Assembly (NCBI RefSeq): GCF_900188245.1
Contig: NZ_FZOK01000003.1
Span: forward strand, 124,001 to 188,000
Origin: Belliella buryatensis
GTDB lineage: Bacteria; Bacteroidota; Bacteroidia; Cytophagales; Cyclobacteriaceae
Direction of reading: 5' to 3'
DNA: 64,000 bases
The position numbers and the translations under genes are program-made. The notes under the pieces were generated by a model. It ran no database searches, had not been told where the DNA came from, and saw nothing but the letters and a program-made list of their open reading frames with translations. Below, one piece after another: positions 42,824-51,900 of the stretch (positions are counted from its first letter, which is position 1; the number at the start of each line of letters is the position of its first letter).

Positions 42824-43900
42824 TCAATCCTCCGATTTCAGCCTTTTTCTCCAAGCATGCGCCAACATAGGTAACTGCTGATAGCTTAAAACTCCAGCCT
42901 TTACACCTTGAGTTTTCAAAAACAAATCGTTCGACTTTCTACTGATTTCAAGGTTAATAGGCTTATATTTTTCAGCATTTTTATTGATAGAGATCAGGTC
43001 ATTCTTGATGCCGAGGGGTAGGGTTCTATAAAAATGAGTGTACAATTCTTTAGACATTCTATAGAGGTCATTCATCTGATAGCGAAGTAGTCTTAGCTGA
43101 GCTGAATACTGTAATAGAATATCATCACTATTAGAGCCGATTACCCAAGCAATAAAATTGGCCTCTCCCTCGTCAGTCACCCCATAGCTATGGGCCATCT
43201 CGTGAGCAATGGTAAATGGCTTCTCCAAAGGATGTAGTGTGGGATCTATATAGCTTTCGCCTGTATATGGAAAATAAATTCCCAAAATACCCATTTTACG
43301 CATAAACCCTGCTGGGTAAAATTCCTTTGTGCGTGGCTCTCCTGTAAAGTTCATGCCTAGTAAATATAGGTGCTCCCTCATATTTGCCCTAACCATGCGT
43401 TCCAATTCTGCATATGGCATTATCGAATCTATCGCTACGGTATCATCCATGATCAAAGGTCTAAGCTGATTTAAGAGATTCCTAGTCAATTCCAATTCAG
43501 GAATCAACTCCTCTTCAATCATGGGTTTAGGTTGCATCCCAATTTGTTCAAAAACAGGAATTCTTTGATAATTATAGCCCCAAAGCACAAGAAAAAAGAA
43601 AATCAGTGCTCCCAGGTAATTGAACAAAGAGCGAATGGAGTAACCTAACTTTGCCTTCCAGCCAGTCTTTTTGAAAAAGTGGTAAAAATAAATCCCAAAA
43701 AACAAAAATACAGAGGCAATGAAGATATAAACTGTGGGAAATGGTAACTTGGAAATGCTCAAATCAATTACATTCCTAATGCCAGGGAAAAACTTCCTAG
43801 AATAGATTTCTTCAGTTTTTTCCGGTGACTGAATAGCAAAATGCCTGATCAGCAAGCTGATCAGGCCTAAAATGGTCCAGGTCCAATTCCCTCTTAACAT
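42824..43900 (-). CDS. DUF3810 membrane protein with zincin-like motif
   Basis: This 358-residue protein has three N-terminal membrane helices (residues ~5-110), then a soluble domain with FTIAHEMAHSYGVTDEGEANFIAW. The HEMAH motif is of the HExxH type found in DUF3810 and suggests a metallopeptidase. The family is common in Bacteroidetes and uncharacterised. It is 6 bases behind the NifU-family gene on the same strand. Confidence 0.87.
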   Translation of the reverse strand: MLRGNWTWTILGLISLLIRHFAIQSPEKTEEIYSRKFFPGIRNVIDLSISKLPFPTVYIFIASVFLFFGIYFYHFFKKTGWKAKLGYSIRSLFNYLGALIFFFLVLWGYNYQRIPVFEQIGMQPKPMIEEELIPELELTRNLLNQLRPLIMDDTVAIDSIMPYAELERMVRANMREHLYLLGMNFTGEPRTKEFYPAGFMRKMGILGIYFPYTGESYIDPTLHPLEKPFTIAHEMAHSYGVTDEGEANFIAWVIGSNSDDILLQYSAQLRLLRYQMNDLYRMSKELYTHFYRTLPLGIKNDLISINKNAEKYKPINLEISRKSNDLFLKTQGVKAGVLSYQQLPMLAHAWRKRLKSED

Positions 43901-43906
43901 GTCAGA

Positions 43907-44488
43907 TTAAACACCTTGTGCTTGCACTTCCTTCACTTCAGGAAGCATTCTAGTTAGAAGATTTTCAATACCAGCTTTCAAGGTTACTGTACTAGAAGGG
44001 CAGCCAGAACAACTCCCTTGAAGGAGCACTTTAACGATTCCATCTTGAAAACTATGGAAAACAATAGCACCTCCATCTTGCTCTACAGCAGGTCTGATAT
44101 ATTCATCTAGTATTCCTTTTATTTTTTTAACTACTTCAGAGTCATTTTCATCAAAAAGTGGATCCTGATCAAACTCAGCTTTTACAGGAGCTTGACCTGA
44201 TTCTAAATAAGTTTTGATCTGATTTCTAACAATATCCTGAACTTCTATCCAATCTACATCTTCTTTCTTTGTCACTGTCACAAAGTTAGATGCAATAAAA
44301 ACTCGATCTACTGCTGCAAAGTTGAATAGCTCTTGTGCTAAAGGAGAGTTTTCGGCACTTTCCACATCTGGATAATCGAAACTTATGCCATCATCTACCA
44401 ACATAAAATTCACCACAAACTTGAGAGAGTTTGGGTTTGGGTTGGCTTCCATATAAATTGTTGTAGGTCTTTTTTGCGCTTGTAACAT
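43907..44488 (-). CDS. NifU/Nfu-type Fe-S scaffold protein
   Basis: This 193-residue protein combines an N-terminal Nfu domain (MEANPNPNSLKFVVNFML) with a C-terminal NifU domain (residues ~105-185) carrying the cluster-binding CxxC in GSCSGCPSSTVTLKAGIENLL. It carries and delivers [4Fe-4S] clusters. The start at 44488 leaves a short lead before MEANPN; the ATG at the twelfth or thirteenth codon is an alternative. It is transcribed ahead of the DUF3810 gene. Confidence 0.9.
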   Translation of the reverse strand: MLQAQKRPTTIYMEANPNPNSLKFVVNFMLVDDGISFDYPDVESAENSPLAQELFNFAAVDRVFIASNFVTVTKKEDVDWIEVQDIVRNQIKTYLESGQAPVKAEFDQDPLFDENDSEVVKKIKGILDEYIRPAVEQDGGAIVFHSFQDGIVKVLLQGSCSGCPSSTVTLKAGIENLLTRMLPEVKEVQAQGV

Positions 44489-44548
44489 GATATCATTCGT
44501 CTAAGTCAATATGATAAGATAAACAGCAATAGTGCTGTTAAGTTCCTT

Positions 44549-45214
44549 TTATTTCTTGTTTTGCCATTTGGGCTTGATGATTTGAAAAAGATAAGTCAGT
44601 GTAAACTCTAGATTGGTAGAGGTCATATCAAAAATCCTATCCTGAGTCTCAGGCCTACTGAAGTCATACGAAAACCGTACCTCTCCAGCCAATGTACTTT
44701 TCCCAAACAGTTTTGATAAGCCCGCTCCTGCAGAAAGCCCATACAACAGCCTTCTAGGACTATCGTTTGCACCACCATAAGTAGGCAGCAACCCACTCGC
44801 CTCGTACTCCCTTTGTGTATCGGAAGCATTGAGCAAATAGCCAAAATGTGTTCCTAACTTGATATGAAACCTGCCCTTATTACCAAAATAAAAATTAGAC
44901 ATAAAAGGTAACTTAAGGTAATCCAAGCGAGTCTGATTGGTTCTGTCCAAAGTGTCGCGTTGTGTATAGCCTAGCTGGATATACTGAAGTTCAATTTGAG
45001 CTCCTGCATTTTTGGCTAAAAACTGCTCTATGACGAAGCTGTAGGTAGGTGCTGTGATTCCTGGAGATCTGGTAGTTCTAGCCCCTGGTGTAAATCTATA
45101 GCTGTAATTTGAAACAGAATAACCTCCACGGAATCCTACACTCGTTTGAGCATAGACTGATTCACTTAACAGACTTGCTATAAAAATGAAAAAGAGAATA
45201 AGAGTTTTACGCAT
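44549..45214 (-). CDS. PorT-like outer-membrane beta-barrel protein
   Basis: This 221-residue protein has the signal peptide MRKTLILFFIFIASLLSESVYAQ followed by repeated amphipathic strands (TSVGFRGGYSVSNYSY, GAQIELQYIQLGYTQRD, RFHIKLGTHFGYLLNA, LAGEVRFSYDFS). This is the pattern of the PorT-type (PF13568) barrel family of Bacteroidetes. The last residues KPKWQNKK are basic rather than aromatic. Function is unknown. It is 8 bases behind the small protein gene at 45223. Confidence 0.8.
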   Translation of the reverse strand: MRKTLILFFIFIASLLSESVYAQTSVGFRGGYSVSNYSYRFTPGARTTRSPGITAPTYSFVIEQFLAKNAGAQIELQYIQLGYTQRDTLDRTNQTRLDYLKLPFMSNFYFGNKGRFHIKLGTHFGYLLNASDTQREYEASGLLPTYGGANDSPRRLLYGLSAGAGLSKLFGKSTLAGEVRFSYDFSRPETQDRIFDMTSTNLEFTLTYLFQIIKPKWQNKK

Positions 45215-45222
45215 ATGAATGC

Positions 45223-45429
45223 CTATTTTTCTTTCCCCTTTTTGATTTCATCAATATCTTCCCTGTCTTTGAGTTTTTTGTCCTCCACATTTTTATTGAG
45301 AAATTCATTGAGCTTATCAATAGGAAAAGAACTTGAAATCTCTCCAAAAGAATCGATATTCATTTTAAAACCCTCAAGGTCTTTGTGGACTTTTGGGGTC
45401 TCTTCCTTTTTTTTCGACTTTTTAGCCAT
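45223..45429 (-). CDS. Small K/E-rich protein, unknown function
   Basis: This is a 68-residue, strongly charged protein beginning MAKKSKKKEETPKVHKDLEG with an amphipathic middle (FGEISSSFPIDKLNEFLNKNV). It lies between gltX and the barrel gene on the same strand and the frame has normal codon use. The short open frame on the opposite strand is not convincing. I do not know its function. Confidence 0.65.
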   Translation of the reverse strand: MAKKSKKKEETPKVHKDLEGFKMNIDSFGEISSSFPIDKLNEFLNKNVEDKKLKDREDIDEIKKGKEK

Positions 45430-45440
45430 AAGAAATGATT

Positions 45441-45471
45441 TTTTACAGGGAGAGGAATGCTCTCCCTGTTT
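45441..45471 (-). terminator. Terminator behind gltX
   Basis: ACAGGGAGA (45445-45453) pairs with TCTCCCTGT (45461-45469). A-runs on the plus strand give T on the minus strand, but the run is short. Confidence 0.6.
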
Positions 45472-45476
45472 TAGAT

Positions 45477-47015
45477 TTATGATTGTACATGTAATGTATC
45501 TAACGCAAATGCAATTCTTTTGATCAGTTCATCTTTGCCAATGATCACAAAAACAGCCATCAAATCTGGTCCAGCACCCACACCAGTGACTGCCAGCCTG
45601 ACTGCTTGCATCACCTTCCCAAACTTAATTTCGTTATCTGAAGCAGCTTGTTCTAGCAAGGCTTTTGCTGATTCAGCAGTCAAAGCTTCTTGGCTAACTT
45701 CCAACTTGCTTTTGTATGTCGTCAGCACTGTCACTGCTTCTTGATTCCACTTCTTGGAAGATACCGCTTCGTCAAACTGAGTTGGCGCTACAAGCATGAA
45801 CCTACCTTCTCTCCACAAATCAGCAGGAAAAGTAGCTCTTTCTTTCATAATGGCAGCTATTTGTGCTGCTTTATCAAGTGATACAGTCAAGCCCTCTTTT
45901 TCCAAATCAGCAATCAGATATGCAGCCAATTCTTCATCAGACTTGCTTCTAAGATATTGCTCATTGTACCACTTGGCCTTATTTATGTCAAATTTAGTCC
46001 CTGATTTACCAATTCTTTCGATAGAAAAAGCTTGTACTAATTCATCCAAATTGAATATCTCTCTATGATCACCAGGGTTCCATCCTAAGAATGCGAGAAA
46101 GTTCAAAAATGCATCAGGTAAATATCCTGCTTCTCTAAAACCTATGACCTTATCTCCAGTATTGGGATCAGTCCAATCCATCGGGAATACAGGAAAACCA
46201 TGCTTGTCGGCATCTCTTTTAGAAAGCTTGCCATTACCATCTGGCTTAAGCAACAAAGGAAGATGTGCAAACTGTGGCATGGTATCTTCCCAGCCAAAAT
46301 ACTTATATAGAAGTACGTGAAGTGGAGCAGATGGCAACCATTCTTCGCCTCGGATTACATGTGTGATCCCCATCAAGTGATCATCTACAATATTTGCCAA
46401 ATGATAAGTCGGCATACCATCAGATTTCATGAGAACCTTATCATCCAAGGTGTTTGAATGTACCATAACCCAACCACGGATCATATCATTCAGCCTTACT
46501 TCTTCCTTTCTAGGGATTTTGATTCTAATGACGTACGGCTCTCCAGATGCCAATCTTGCTTTTACCTCATCTTCTGGTAAAGTAAGGGAGTTTTTCATCT
46601 GAGTTCTGGTGATGGAATTGTACTGTGGAGATACTACTCTCGCTGCAGTCAAGCGCTCACGCATAGCGTCCAGCTCCTCAGATGTATCGAAAGCATAATA
46701 GGCATGCCCCTTTTCTACCAAATCTAGCGCGTACTGCATGTACATAGGCTTTCGCTCTGATTGTCTGTATGGACCACAAGCTCCGGGATTCCAAGGACTC
46801 TCGTCAGGAGCTATCCCCAGCCAATCCAAAGCTTCTTTGATATATTCTTCAGCCCCTGGTACAAATCGAGTCTGATCAGTATCTTCTATTCTCAATAAAA
46901 ATTTCCCACCCATCTTACGGGCAAAAAGGTAATTGTAAAGGGCTGTTCTTACACCCCCAATATGAAGCGCCCCTGTAGGGGATGGTGCAAATCTTACGCG
47001 TACTTCTCTATTCAT
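45477..47015 (-). CDS. gltX: Glutamate--tRNA ligase
   Basis: This 512-residue class I synthetase charges tRNA-Glu. I start at the ATG at 47015 (MNREVRVRFAPSPTGALHIGG); 19 residues before it are not conserved in the family. The HIGH-type motif is HIGGVRTALYNYLF and the KMSKS-type motif is KLSKRD. It is full length, with an ordinary C-terminal anticodon-binding domain. It is followed by the small protein gene and the barrel gene. Confidence 0.96.
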   Translation of the reverse strand: MNREVRVRFAPSPTGALHIGGVRTALYNYLFARKMGGKFLLRIEDTDQTRFVPGAEEYIKEALDWLGIAPDESPWNPGACGPYRQSERKPMYMQYALDLVEKGHAYYAFDTSEELDAMRERLTAARVVSPQYNSITRTQMKNSLTLPEDEVKARLASGEPYVIRIKIPRKEEVRLNDMIRGWVMVHSNTLDDKVLMKSDGMPTYHLANIVDDHLMGITHVIRGEEWLPSAPLHVLLYKYFGWEDTMPQFAHLPLLLKPDGNGKLSKRDADKHGFPVFPMDWTDPNTGDKVIGFREAGYLPDAFLNFLAFLGWNPGDHREIFNLDELVQAFSIERIGKSGTKFDINKAKWYNEQYLRSKSDEELAAYLIADLEKEGLTVSLDKAAQIAAIMKERATFPADLWREGRFMLVAPTQFDEAVSSKKWNQEAVTVLTTYKSKLEVSQEALTAESAKALLEQAASDNEIKFGKVMQAVRLAVTGVGAGPDLMAVFVIIGKDELIKRIAFALDTLHVQS

Positions 47016-47279
47016 TTGTTGTGATTTTCTGATTAATTGAAAATTTGATGTTCCATGTATGTAAAACTGCAAATATCAATCTACAAAGATAAGGAAATCA
47101 AAGGTTGAAACCTTATTTTTCTCCAGGATAGGGATAAAAAAGAAAGTTGGGAAAAAGTGATAAGACATTTAAGGCGAAGAATAACCAATTGATTTTTTAC
47201 ATTTAAACTTTAAATTTAATTCTAAACTCCCTTTATTTGAAATACTATTTTAAACTTAACTAAAAACGTATTTAATTTT

Positions 47280-48179
47280 ATGAAACTACGATTATTAATT
47301 TTCACCTTATTTTTAATTTCCTCTCATGCCTATTCACAGATCGCTCTAAAATCAGATAGAGATACTGATGGTAATGTGACCATATATGCAGAAAATAGCA
47401 CACCTATACCATATACAGTCACGATCTATTACAAAAATCTTCAAAACTTGATACCTGATGGAGGAATGACATCAATCAAAGTTGTACCACCAGGACAGTC
47501 ACTGGTTGCCAAACTCAAAAGAAGCAACCCCTCACAATCTTCAACAAACCTAAACTACAGTTTTATCTATAGGCCAGGAGACTACAGAGCGAAAGCCGAT
47601 GATAATTTTGTTTACCTTCCTCCTGTCAAAAGTGGGGAGGTGATTAAAGCAACTCCAATGACCCATATTGAAAACGCCCTCCGAAACGAGGAAGTGAATG
47701 ATAGCTACGTAGGTCTTTCTATCACCTTTGAAGAGCCTACCATTATATCGGCTCCAAGAAAAGGCATCGTTTCAGACATGAAAATAAACGAAGAGATTGA
47801 AGGAAATAATGTATTTTTCAATGCAATAGACAATTTTATAGAACTCTATCATGGAGATGGTGTCTTTACAAGAATTAAAGTGCTCAAACCTGGAAGTGCA
47901 ATGGTAAAGGTTGGTGACACTGTTTTTCCTGGAGACCCTTTAGCAGAATCAGCTGGCGAAAATTATGGAGCAGGACCTCACGTAAGGATGGTACAAAGTA
48001 GATTGGTGAAATCAGGTGAGTTAATCACTCGTGAAAATTTTGAAGTCCTTTTACGAGGATCTGAGGGTAAAGGTATTCAAATCAAGGAAAGGACTGAGAT
48101 ATTGGTTGAACATCCTGAGGAAATGATTATTTTAGAAATGACTAAAAAAGAAAAGAAAAAGCATTTACTCAAACAATAA
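47280..48179 (+). CDS. Secreted M23-like protein, degenerate active site
   Basis: This 299-residue protein has the signal peptide MKLRLLIFTLFLISSHAYSQ. Residues ~30-110 form an Ig-like region. Residues ~145-255 have the M23/LytM layout (PRKGIVSDMKI; NFIELYHGDGVFTRIKVLKPGSAMVKVGDTVFPGDPLAESAG; GAGPHVRMVQ). In active M23 enzymes the end motif is HxH; here it is HVR, so a zinc ligand is missing. It probably binds peptidoglycan or acts as an activator rather than cutting. It is a single-gene unit with a terminator. Confidence 0.75.
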   Translation: MKLRLLIFTLFLISSHAYSQIALKSDRDTDGNVTIYAENSTPIPYTVTIYYKNLQNLIPDGGMTSIKVVPPGQSLVAKLKRSNPSQSSTNLNYSFIYRPGDYRAKADDNFVYLPPVKSGEVIKATPMTHIENALRNEEVNDSYVGLSITFEEPTIISAPRKGIVSDMKINEEIEGNNVFFNAIDNFIELYHGDGVFTRIKVLKPGSAMVKVGDTVFPGDPLAESAGENYGAGPHVRMVQSRLVKSGELITRENFEVLLRGSEGKGIQIKERTEILVEHPEEMIILEMTKKEKKKHLLKQ

Positions 48180-48200
48180 AAAAGCCTTAGTCTAAAAACA

Positions 48201-48232
48201 TAAAAAGGAAATCCAAATGGATTCCCTTTTTA
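48201..48232. terminator. Terminator between M23-like gene and rplS
   Basis: AAAAAGGAAATCCA pairs with TGGATTCCCTTTTT with one bulge or mismatch. A- and T-runs suit both convergent genes. Confidence 0.75.
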
Positions 48233-48249
48233 TCTTGAAACAAGAAAGC

Positions 48250-48621
48250 TTAAGAGTCTTTTCTTACTCTGATTTTTTCTTTGATTCTAGCAGCTTTACC
48301 TTGACGTCCTCTTAGATAGAACAATCTAGCTCTTCTAACTTTACCTTCTCTTAGCAATTCGATTTTTTCGATTGATGGAGAAAGGATAGGGAAGATTCTT
48401 TCTACCCCGATACCATTAGAGATTTTTCTTACTGTGAAGGTTTCACCATTGGTGTTCACATTTTTTCTCTGGATTACAGTACCTTGGAACTGCTGGATAC
48501 GCTCTTTGTTACCTTCTTTGATTCTTACGTGAACATTGATAGTATCTCCTGCCTTGAAAGAAGGGAATGAAGATCTTACTTCACTGTATTCCGCTTCTAC
48601 AAATTTGATTAGTTCGCTCAT
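48250..48621 (-). CDS. rplS: 50S ribosomal protein L19
   Basis: This 123-residue protein has the L19 core ([32 protein letters not shown], then [27 protein letters not shown]) and the basic C-terminus [21 protein letters not shown]. It is the last gene of the canonical rpsP-rimM-trmD-rplS operon. Confidence 0.97.
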   Translation of the reverse strand: MSELIKFVEAEYSEVRSSFPSFKAGDTINVHVRIKEGNKERIQQFQGTVIQRKNVNTNGETFTVRKISNGIGVERIFPILSPSIEKIELLREGKVRRARLFYLRGRQGKAARIKEKIRVRKDS

Positions 48622-48711
48622 AGCTTTGTATTTTATGTGCTTGTAGCAATCATCTCGTGGATGATTTTCTGTTAAATTCTTTTATAAATCGCTTGTTGCT
48701 GTCATCGCCAT

Positions 48712-49398
48712 TCAGAAATCTTTCCTTTCCATCAGGTCAGGTCTTCTATCTTTAGTCCGGCGAACCGATTGCTCAAATCTCCAATCTTCGATTTTGGCTT
48801 GGTGTCCTGAGAGTAAGATTTCGGGAACTTTCATTCCTTCATATTCTGCAGGTCTTGTAAATACAGGAGGGGCTAGCAATCCATCCTGAAAGGAATCAGT
48901 GAGAGCAGAAGTTTCATCATTGAGCACTCCTGGGATTAAGCGAATGATCGCATCAGCTAAAACTGCTGCGGCCAATTCTCCTCCAGATAGTACAAAGTCA
49001 CCAATACTGATTTCTCTAGTGATGAATTTCTGTCTGACCCTTTCATCCACTCCTTTGTAATGTCCACACAACATCATCAGATTTCCTTTAAGAGACAATT
49101 CATTCGCCATATTTTGGTTGAATGTATTGCCATCAGGAGTAAGATAGATGATTTCGTCGTAATCTCTCTCACTTTGGAGCTCTTGGATACATTTTGCGAT
49201 AGGCTCTATCATCATGACCATGCCTGCACCACCTCCAAAAGCATAATCATCGACTTGCTTTTGTTTTCCAGTAGCATAATCTCTCAAGTTGTGCACTTTG
49301 ACAGTTGCTAGCCCTTTTTCTTCTGCTCTTTTGAGAATAGAATGTGAAAATGGACCATCTAATAAGCCAGGCACTACCGTGATGATGTCTATGCGCAT
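48712..49398 (-). CDS. trmD: tRNA (guanine37-N1)-methyltransferase
   Basis: This 228-residue SPOUT enzyme makes m1G37 in tRNA. The start is the ATG at 49398 ([21 protein letters not shown]) or the ATG one codon earlier. Knot-region motifs [13 protein letters not shown] and [18 protein letters not shown] are clear. It directly follows rimM, overlapping or touching its stop codon, and precedes rplS. Confidence 0.96.
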   Translation of the reverse strand: MRIDIITVVPGLLDGPFSHSILKRAEEKGLATVKVHNLRDYATGKQKQVDDYAFGGGAGMVMMIEPIAKCIQELQSERDYDEIIYLTPDGNTFNQNMANELSLKGNLMMLCGHYKGVDERVRQKFITREISIGDFVLSGGELAAAVLADAIIRLIPGVLNDETSALTDSFQDGLLAPPVFTRPAEYEGMKVPEILLSGHQAKIEDWRFEQSVRRTKDRRPDLMERKDF

Positions 49399-49400
49399 CA

Positions 49401-49931
49401 TTATTCCTCTAGATATATTTCAAGTAAGCCTTCTGGGAGTTGACAGTAAACTTTATTAGCTGTCTTGTCTACCTTTTGGATAATTCCGTCCTGAATAGGT
49501 ATCAGCACTTCTTTTCCATTGTGGTCTACACCCATCAAATCTTGTGTTTGAAGATCATAGATAATTTTGATTTCCCCGATCAAGCCGAGTTTTTCATCTA
49601 CTACTTCGAATCCTATTAATTCATGGAAATAATACTGGTTCTCACCCAATTCCTCAAGTGCTGTCAGAGGCAAGTATAATTCCGAACCGACTAACTTTTC
49701 TGCATCGTCCAAGGTATTGTAATCTTCAAATTTTGCCAAGACTTTATTGTTTGGCTGAAGGTCAAAATACTCAAGAAAGAAAGGAACAAGTCTGGATTTT
49801 TGATCTATAAAAACATGTTCGATGCCTTCATATACTTCTGGATAATCCACATCCAATACTACAGTAACTTCTCCATGAAGACCATGAACCTTAGCAATAT
49901 AGCCCAATTGAAAACAATTGTCTTTGTTCAT
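49401..49931 (-). CDS. rimM: Ribosome maturation factor RimM
   Basis: This 176-residue protein has an N-terminal RimM domain ([24 protein letters not shown]) and a C-terminal PRC barrel ([44 protein letters not shown]). It binds S19 during 30S head assembly. It lies between rpsP and trmD with almost no spacing. Confidence 0.96.
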   Translation of the reverse strand: MNKDNCFQLGYIAKVHGLHGEVTVVLDVDYPEVYEGIEHVFIDQKSRLVPFFLEYFDLQPNNKVLAKFEDYNTLDDAEKLVGSELYLPLTALEELGENQYYFHELIGFEVVDEKLGLIGEIKIIYDLQTQDLMGVDHNGKEVLIPIQDGIIQKVDKTANKVYCQLPEGLLEIYLEE

Positions 49932-49945
49932 GGCAAGGTAGGATA

Positions 49946-50503
49946 TTAAGCTTGAGTTTCTTCACCATCAGCAGAAGCTTCAGGAGCTTCTTCTGCAGCA
50001 GGAACTTCAGCTTCAGCGGACTCAGCAGCAGCTGCGGCTTTTGCTTCTTCTTCTCTAGCTTTGATAGCATCAAGTCTAGCTTGGTTTTTAGCAGTTTCAG
50101 CATCAAGGGCTTTTTGACGTGCATCAGCTTTCTCTTTAGCCAATTTGTCAACTTTGCCAGTGATAGCTTCTTCTTTGCTCGCTTTCCAAGCTTCAAATTT
50201 TTTGTCAGCCTCTTCCTGAGAGATTGCACCTTTCAATACACCGATCTGAAGGTGTTTCTGAAGCAATACACCTCTGTAAGAAAGCATTGCCTTTACAGTG
50301 TCTGTAGGCTGCGCACCGTTCAACAACCATTTAAGAGCACGCTCGTTGTTGATGTTGATAGATGCAGGGTCAGTGTTTGGGTTGTAAGTACCCAGTTTCT
50401 CGATAAAGCGTCCATCACGTGGAGCTCTAGCATCAGCTACTACTACGTCATAGATGGCTAATCTTTTTCTACCTCTACGCGCTAATCTGATTTTTACTGC
50501 CAT
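49946..50503 (-). CDS. rpsP: 30S ribosomal protein S16 with long C-terminal tail
   Basis: This 185-residue protein starts at the ATG at 50503 ([33 protein letters not shown]). The S16 core ends near residue 85. A further ~100 residues are rich in A, E and K and end in a highly acidic alanine-glutamate run. E. coli S16 has 82 residues, so more than half of this protein is extension; such tails are known in Bacteroidetes. It is the first gene of the operon, and a good promoter lies 56 bases upstream. Confidence 0.95.
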   Translation of the reverse strand: MAVKIRLARRGRKRLAIYDVVVADARAPRDGRFIEKLGTYNPNTDPASININNERALKWLLNGAQPTDTVKAMLSYRGVLLQKHLQIGVLKGAISQEEADKKFEAWKASKEEAITGKVDKLAKEKADARQKALDAETAKNQARLDAIKAREEEAKAAAAAESAEAEVPAAEEAPEASADGEETQA

Positions 50504-50558
50504 ATTATATTGATATTTAGTGAATTGATGGATCCCGTCCATCGTGATTTTTGGACTG

Positions 50559-50590
50559 CAAAGATATGGCTTTTATATTGAAAGTCACAA
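50559..50590 (-). promoter_or_regulatory. Bacteroidetes-type promoter of the rpsP operon
   Basis: On the minus strand TTG (plus 50588-50590) and TATCTTTG (plus 50559-50566) are 21 bases apart, close to the TTTG-N19-TAnnTTTG consensus. The transcript would begin near 50552. Its leader contains a small hairpin, GATGGA/TCCATC, at 50525-50541 as read on the plus strand. Confidence 0.6.
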
Positions 50591-50701
50591 GTAGTCAGAA
50601 ATATATTTGCTTAGGTTGAAGATTTTGATTTAAATTAGCGATTCTTCGAAGGTGAAGCGTGGAGATATTGGTAGAGATGGTTTGAAAATGTACAAAGTAT
50701 G

Positions 50702-50869
50702 ATGTACAAAGAAAAAGAGTACAATGCTGGTAAAACTCAATCAACAAAAGGCTGGAGACCTTGGACCCTTTTACATAAAGAAGAAGTTGAAACTAGAGAA
50801 CAAGCTAGGGTTAAAGAAATTTTCCTTAAATCAGGGGCAAAAAAGGAGTTTCTGAAATGTTTGAAGTAA
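50702..50869 (+). pseudogene. 3' remnant of a GIY-YIG endonuclease gene
   Basis: This open frame codes for 55 residues (MYKEKEYNAGKTQSTKGWRP...LKSGAKKEFLKCLK). It matches the C-terminal half of small UvrC-like GIY-YIG endonucleases: a GKTxSTKxRRPW motif, then a helix and the KxxFLKSGxGREFLK end. The GIY-YIG motif itself and the first ~35 residues are absent. It ends 3 bases before tRNA-Arg. A short GTAC repeat covers the apparent break at 50689-50725. Confidence 0.75.
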
Positions 50870-50872
50870 TAT

Positions 50873-50944
50873 GGCTGCGTAGTTCAATGGATAGAACAAG
50901 CGTTTCCTAAACGCTAGATCTAGGTTCGATCCCTAGCGCGGCTA
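50873..50944 (+). tRNA. tRNA-Arg (CCU)
   Basis: A full cloverleaf of 72 bases can be drawn: acceptor GGCTGCG paired with CGCGGCT (two G-U pairs), D-stem GTTC/GAAC, anticodon stem AGCGT/ACGCT with loop TTCCTAA (anticodon CCU), four-base variable loop, T-stem CTAGG/CCTAG with loop TTCGATC, discriminator A. CCA is not encoded. It reads AGG codons. Confidence 0.95.
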
Positions 50945-50948
50945 CTAT

Positions 50949-50980
50949 AAAACCCCGATTTCAGGCTGTAATTGGGGTTT
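50949..50980 (+). terminator. Terminator behind tRNA-Arg
   Basis: AAACCCC pairs with GGGGTTT, with an inner GATT/AATT extension, 5 bases after the tRNA. Confidence 0.7.
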
Positions 50981-51173
50981 GCTATTTTTAGAAACACTAC
51001 AAAACCGATTGCAGGTTATTGCATCATTTTACGTTTTATTATTTATATATATAAACTTCCCTTAGATTTTTTCATCAAAGCAATAAATTAGAATTCTAAA
51101 TCCATACTAGAAACTAACAAATAAATTTCTTCTTTTAGTTAACTTTTTATATGTTAGCAGAAATTTAGTTATA

Positions 51174-51530
51174 ATGAATTTCAAATATAGAATTGTAAAT
51201 TTCCTTGTTGATATTTCAGCCTTTTTGATTTTTTCTGTAGTGATCTTATGGGTTTTCAAAGGGGTCATTGAAAAAGAATCGGTTAGAAACTTCCTCATTG
51301 GATTTTACTTTTTCTATTATTTTACAAGTGAATTGGTTTTTGGACAAACGCTCGGTAAGATGCTTACCAAAACAAAAGTTGTAGACAAAAGAACTGGCGA
51401 AAAAGCAAAAGCCTATCAAATTTTGATTAGAACATTCTTAAGGGGACTCCCTTTCTATTTTCTTTCTTATTTCATTACCGAAAAAGGTCTTCACGATCAT
51501 TTTTCACAAACTATATTAATCAAATCTTAA
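51174..51530 (+). CDS. RDD family membrane protein
   Basis: This 118-residue protein has two or three membrane helices. The family signature region (RIVNFLVDISAFLIFS with R and D; GQTLGKMLTKTKVVDKRTGEK; RTFLRGLPF) is complete. RDD proteins are small membrane proteins of unclear function, sometimes linked to ion or compatible-solute transport. It is 11 bases ahead of a small lipoprotein gene, so the two are probably one operon. Confidence 0.88.
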   Translation: MNFKYRIVNFLVDISAFLIFSVVILWVFKGVIEKESVRNFLIGFYFFYYFTSELVFGQTLGKMLTKTKVVDKRTGEKAKAYQILIRTFLRGLPFYFLSYFITEKGLHDHFSQTILIKS

Positions 51531-51541
51531 AATTTAATCCA

Positions 51542-51775
51542 ATGAAAACGACTATTACCAAATTGCTTTCCATGGTCTTGATCATGGCCTCTTTATCTAG
51601 CTGTGCTACTATCTTTGGCGGCCCAGTGACAGAATATCAACGAACCAAGCCAGGGCCAGGTGAGCCTCAAAGGCAAGTTAGAGTTGGTGCTTTGGTGGCA
51701 AACATCCTATTATTTATGCCGGGTTTGATTGTAGACTTCGCCACTGGTGCGATCTACAAGCCAGAAGGAAAATAA
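51542..51775 (+). CDS. Small lipoprotein
   Basis: This is a 77-residue protein with signal MKTTITKLLSMVLIMASLSSC and lipobox cysteine 21. The mature part has one hydrophobic helix (VGALVANILLFMPGLIVDFATG) ending in IYKPEGK. This is the pattern of small glycine-zipper-like outer-membrane or envelope lipoproteins. It follows the RDD gene and is ended by a terminator. Confidence 0.8.
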   Translation: MKTTITKLLSMVLIMASLSSCATIFGGPVTEYQRTKPGPGEPQRQVRVGALVANILLFMPGLIVDFATGAIYKPEGK

Positions 51776-51780
51776 ATAAA

Positions 51781-51817
51781 GAGCCGTCCAGATATAATTG
51801 GACGGCTTCTTATTTTT
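51781..51817 (+). terminator. Terminator of the RDD-lipoprotein operon
   Basis: GCCGTCCA (51783-51790) pairs with TGGACGGC (51799-51806), followed by a T-rich run. Confidence 0.85.
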
Positions 51818-51900
51818 CTTTAGATATCTTAAAGAATAATTTCAAGGGCTTTTAAAAATCAACCGATTAAAAGCGGTATCTTCCTACAAATCTCAATATC

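Noticed and set aside
49891-50229. 112-codon lysine/leucine-rich frame on the minus strand
   Set aside because: It is another frame of the A/E/K-rich tail of rpsP and has no independent support.
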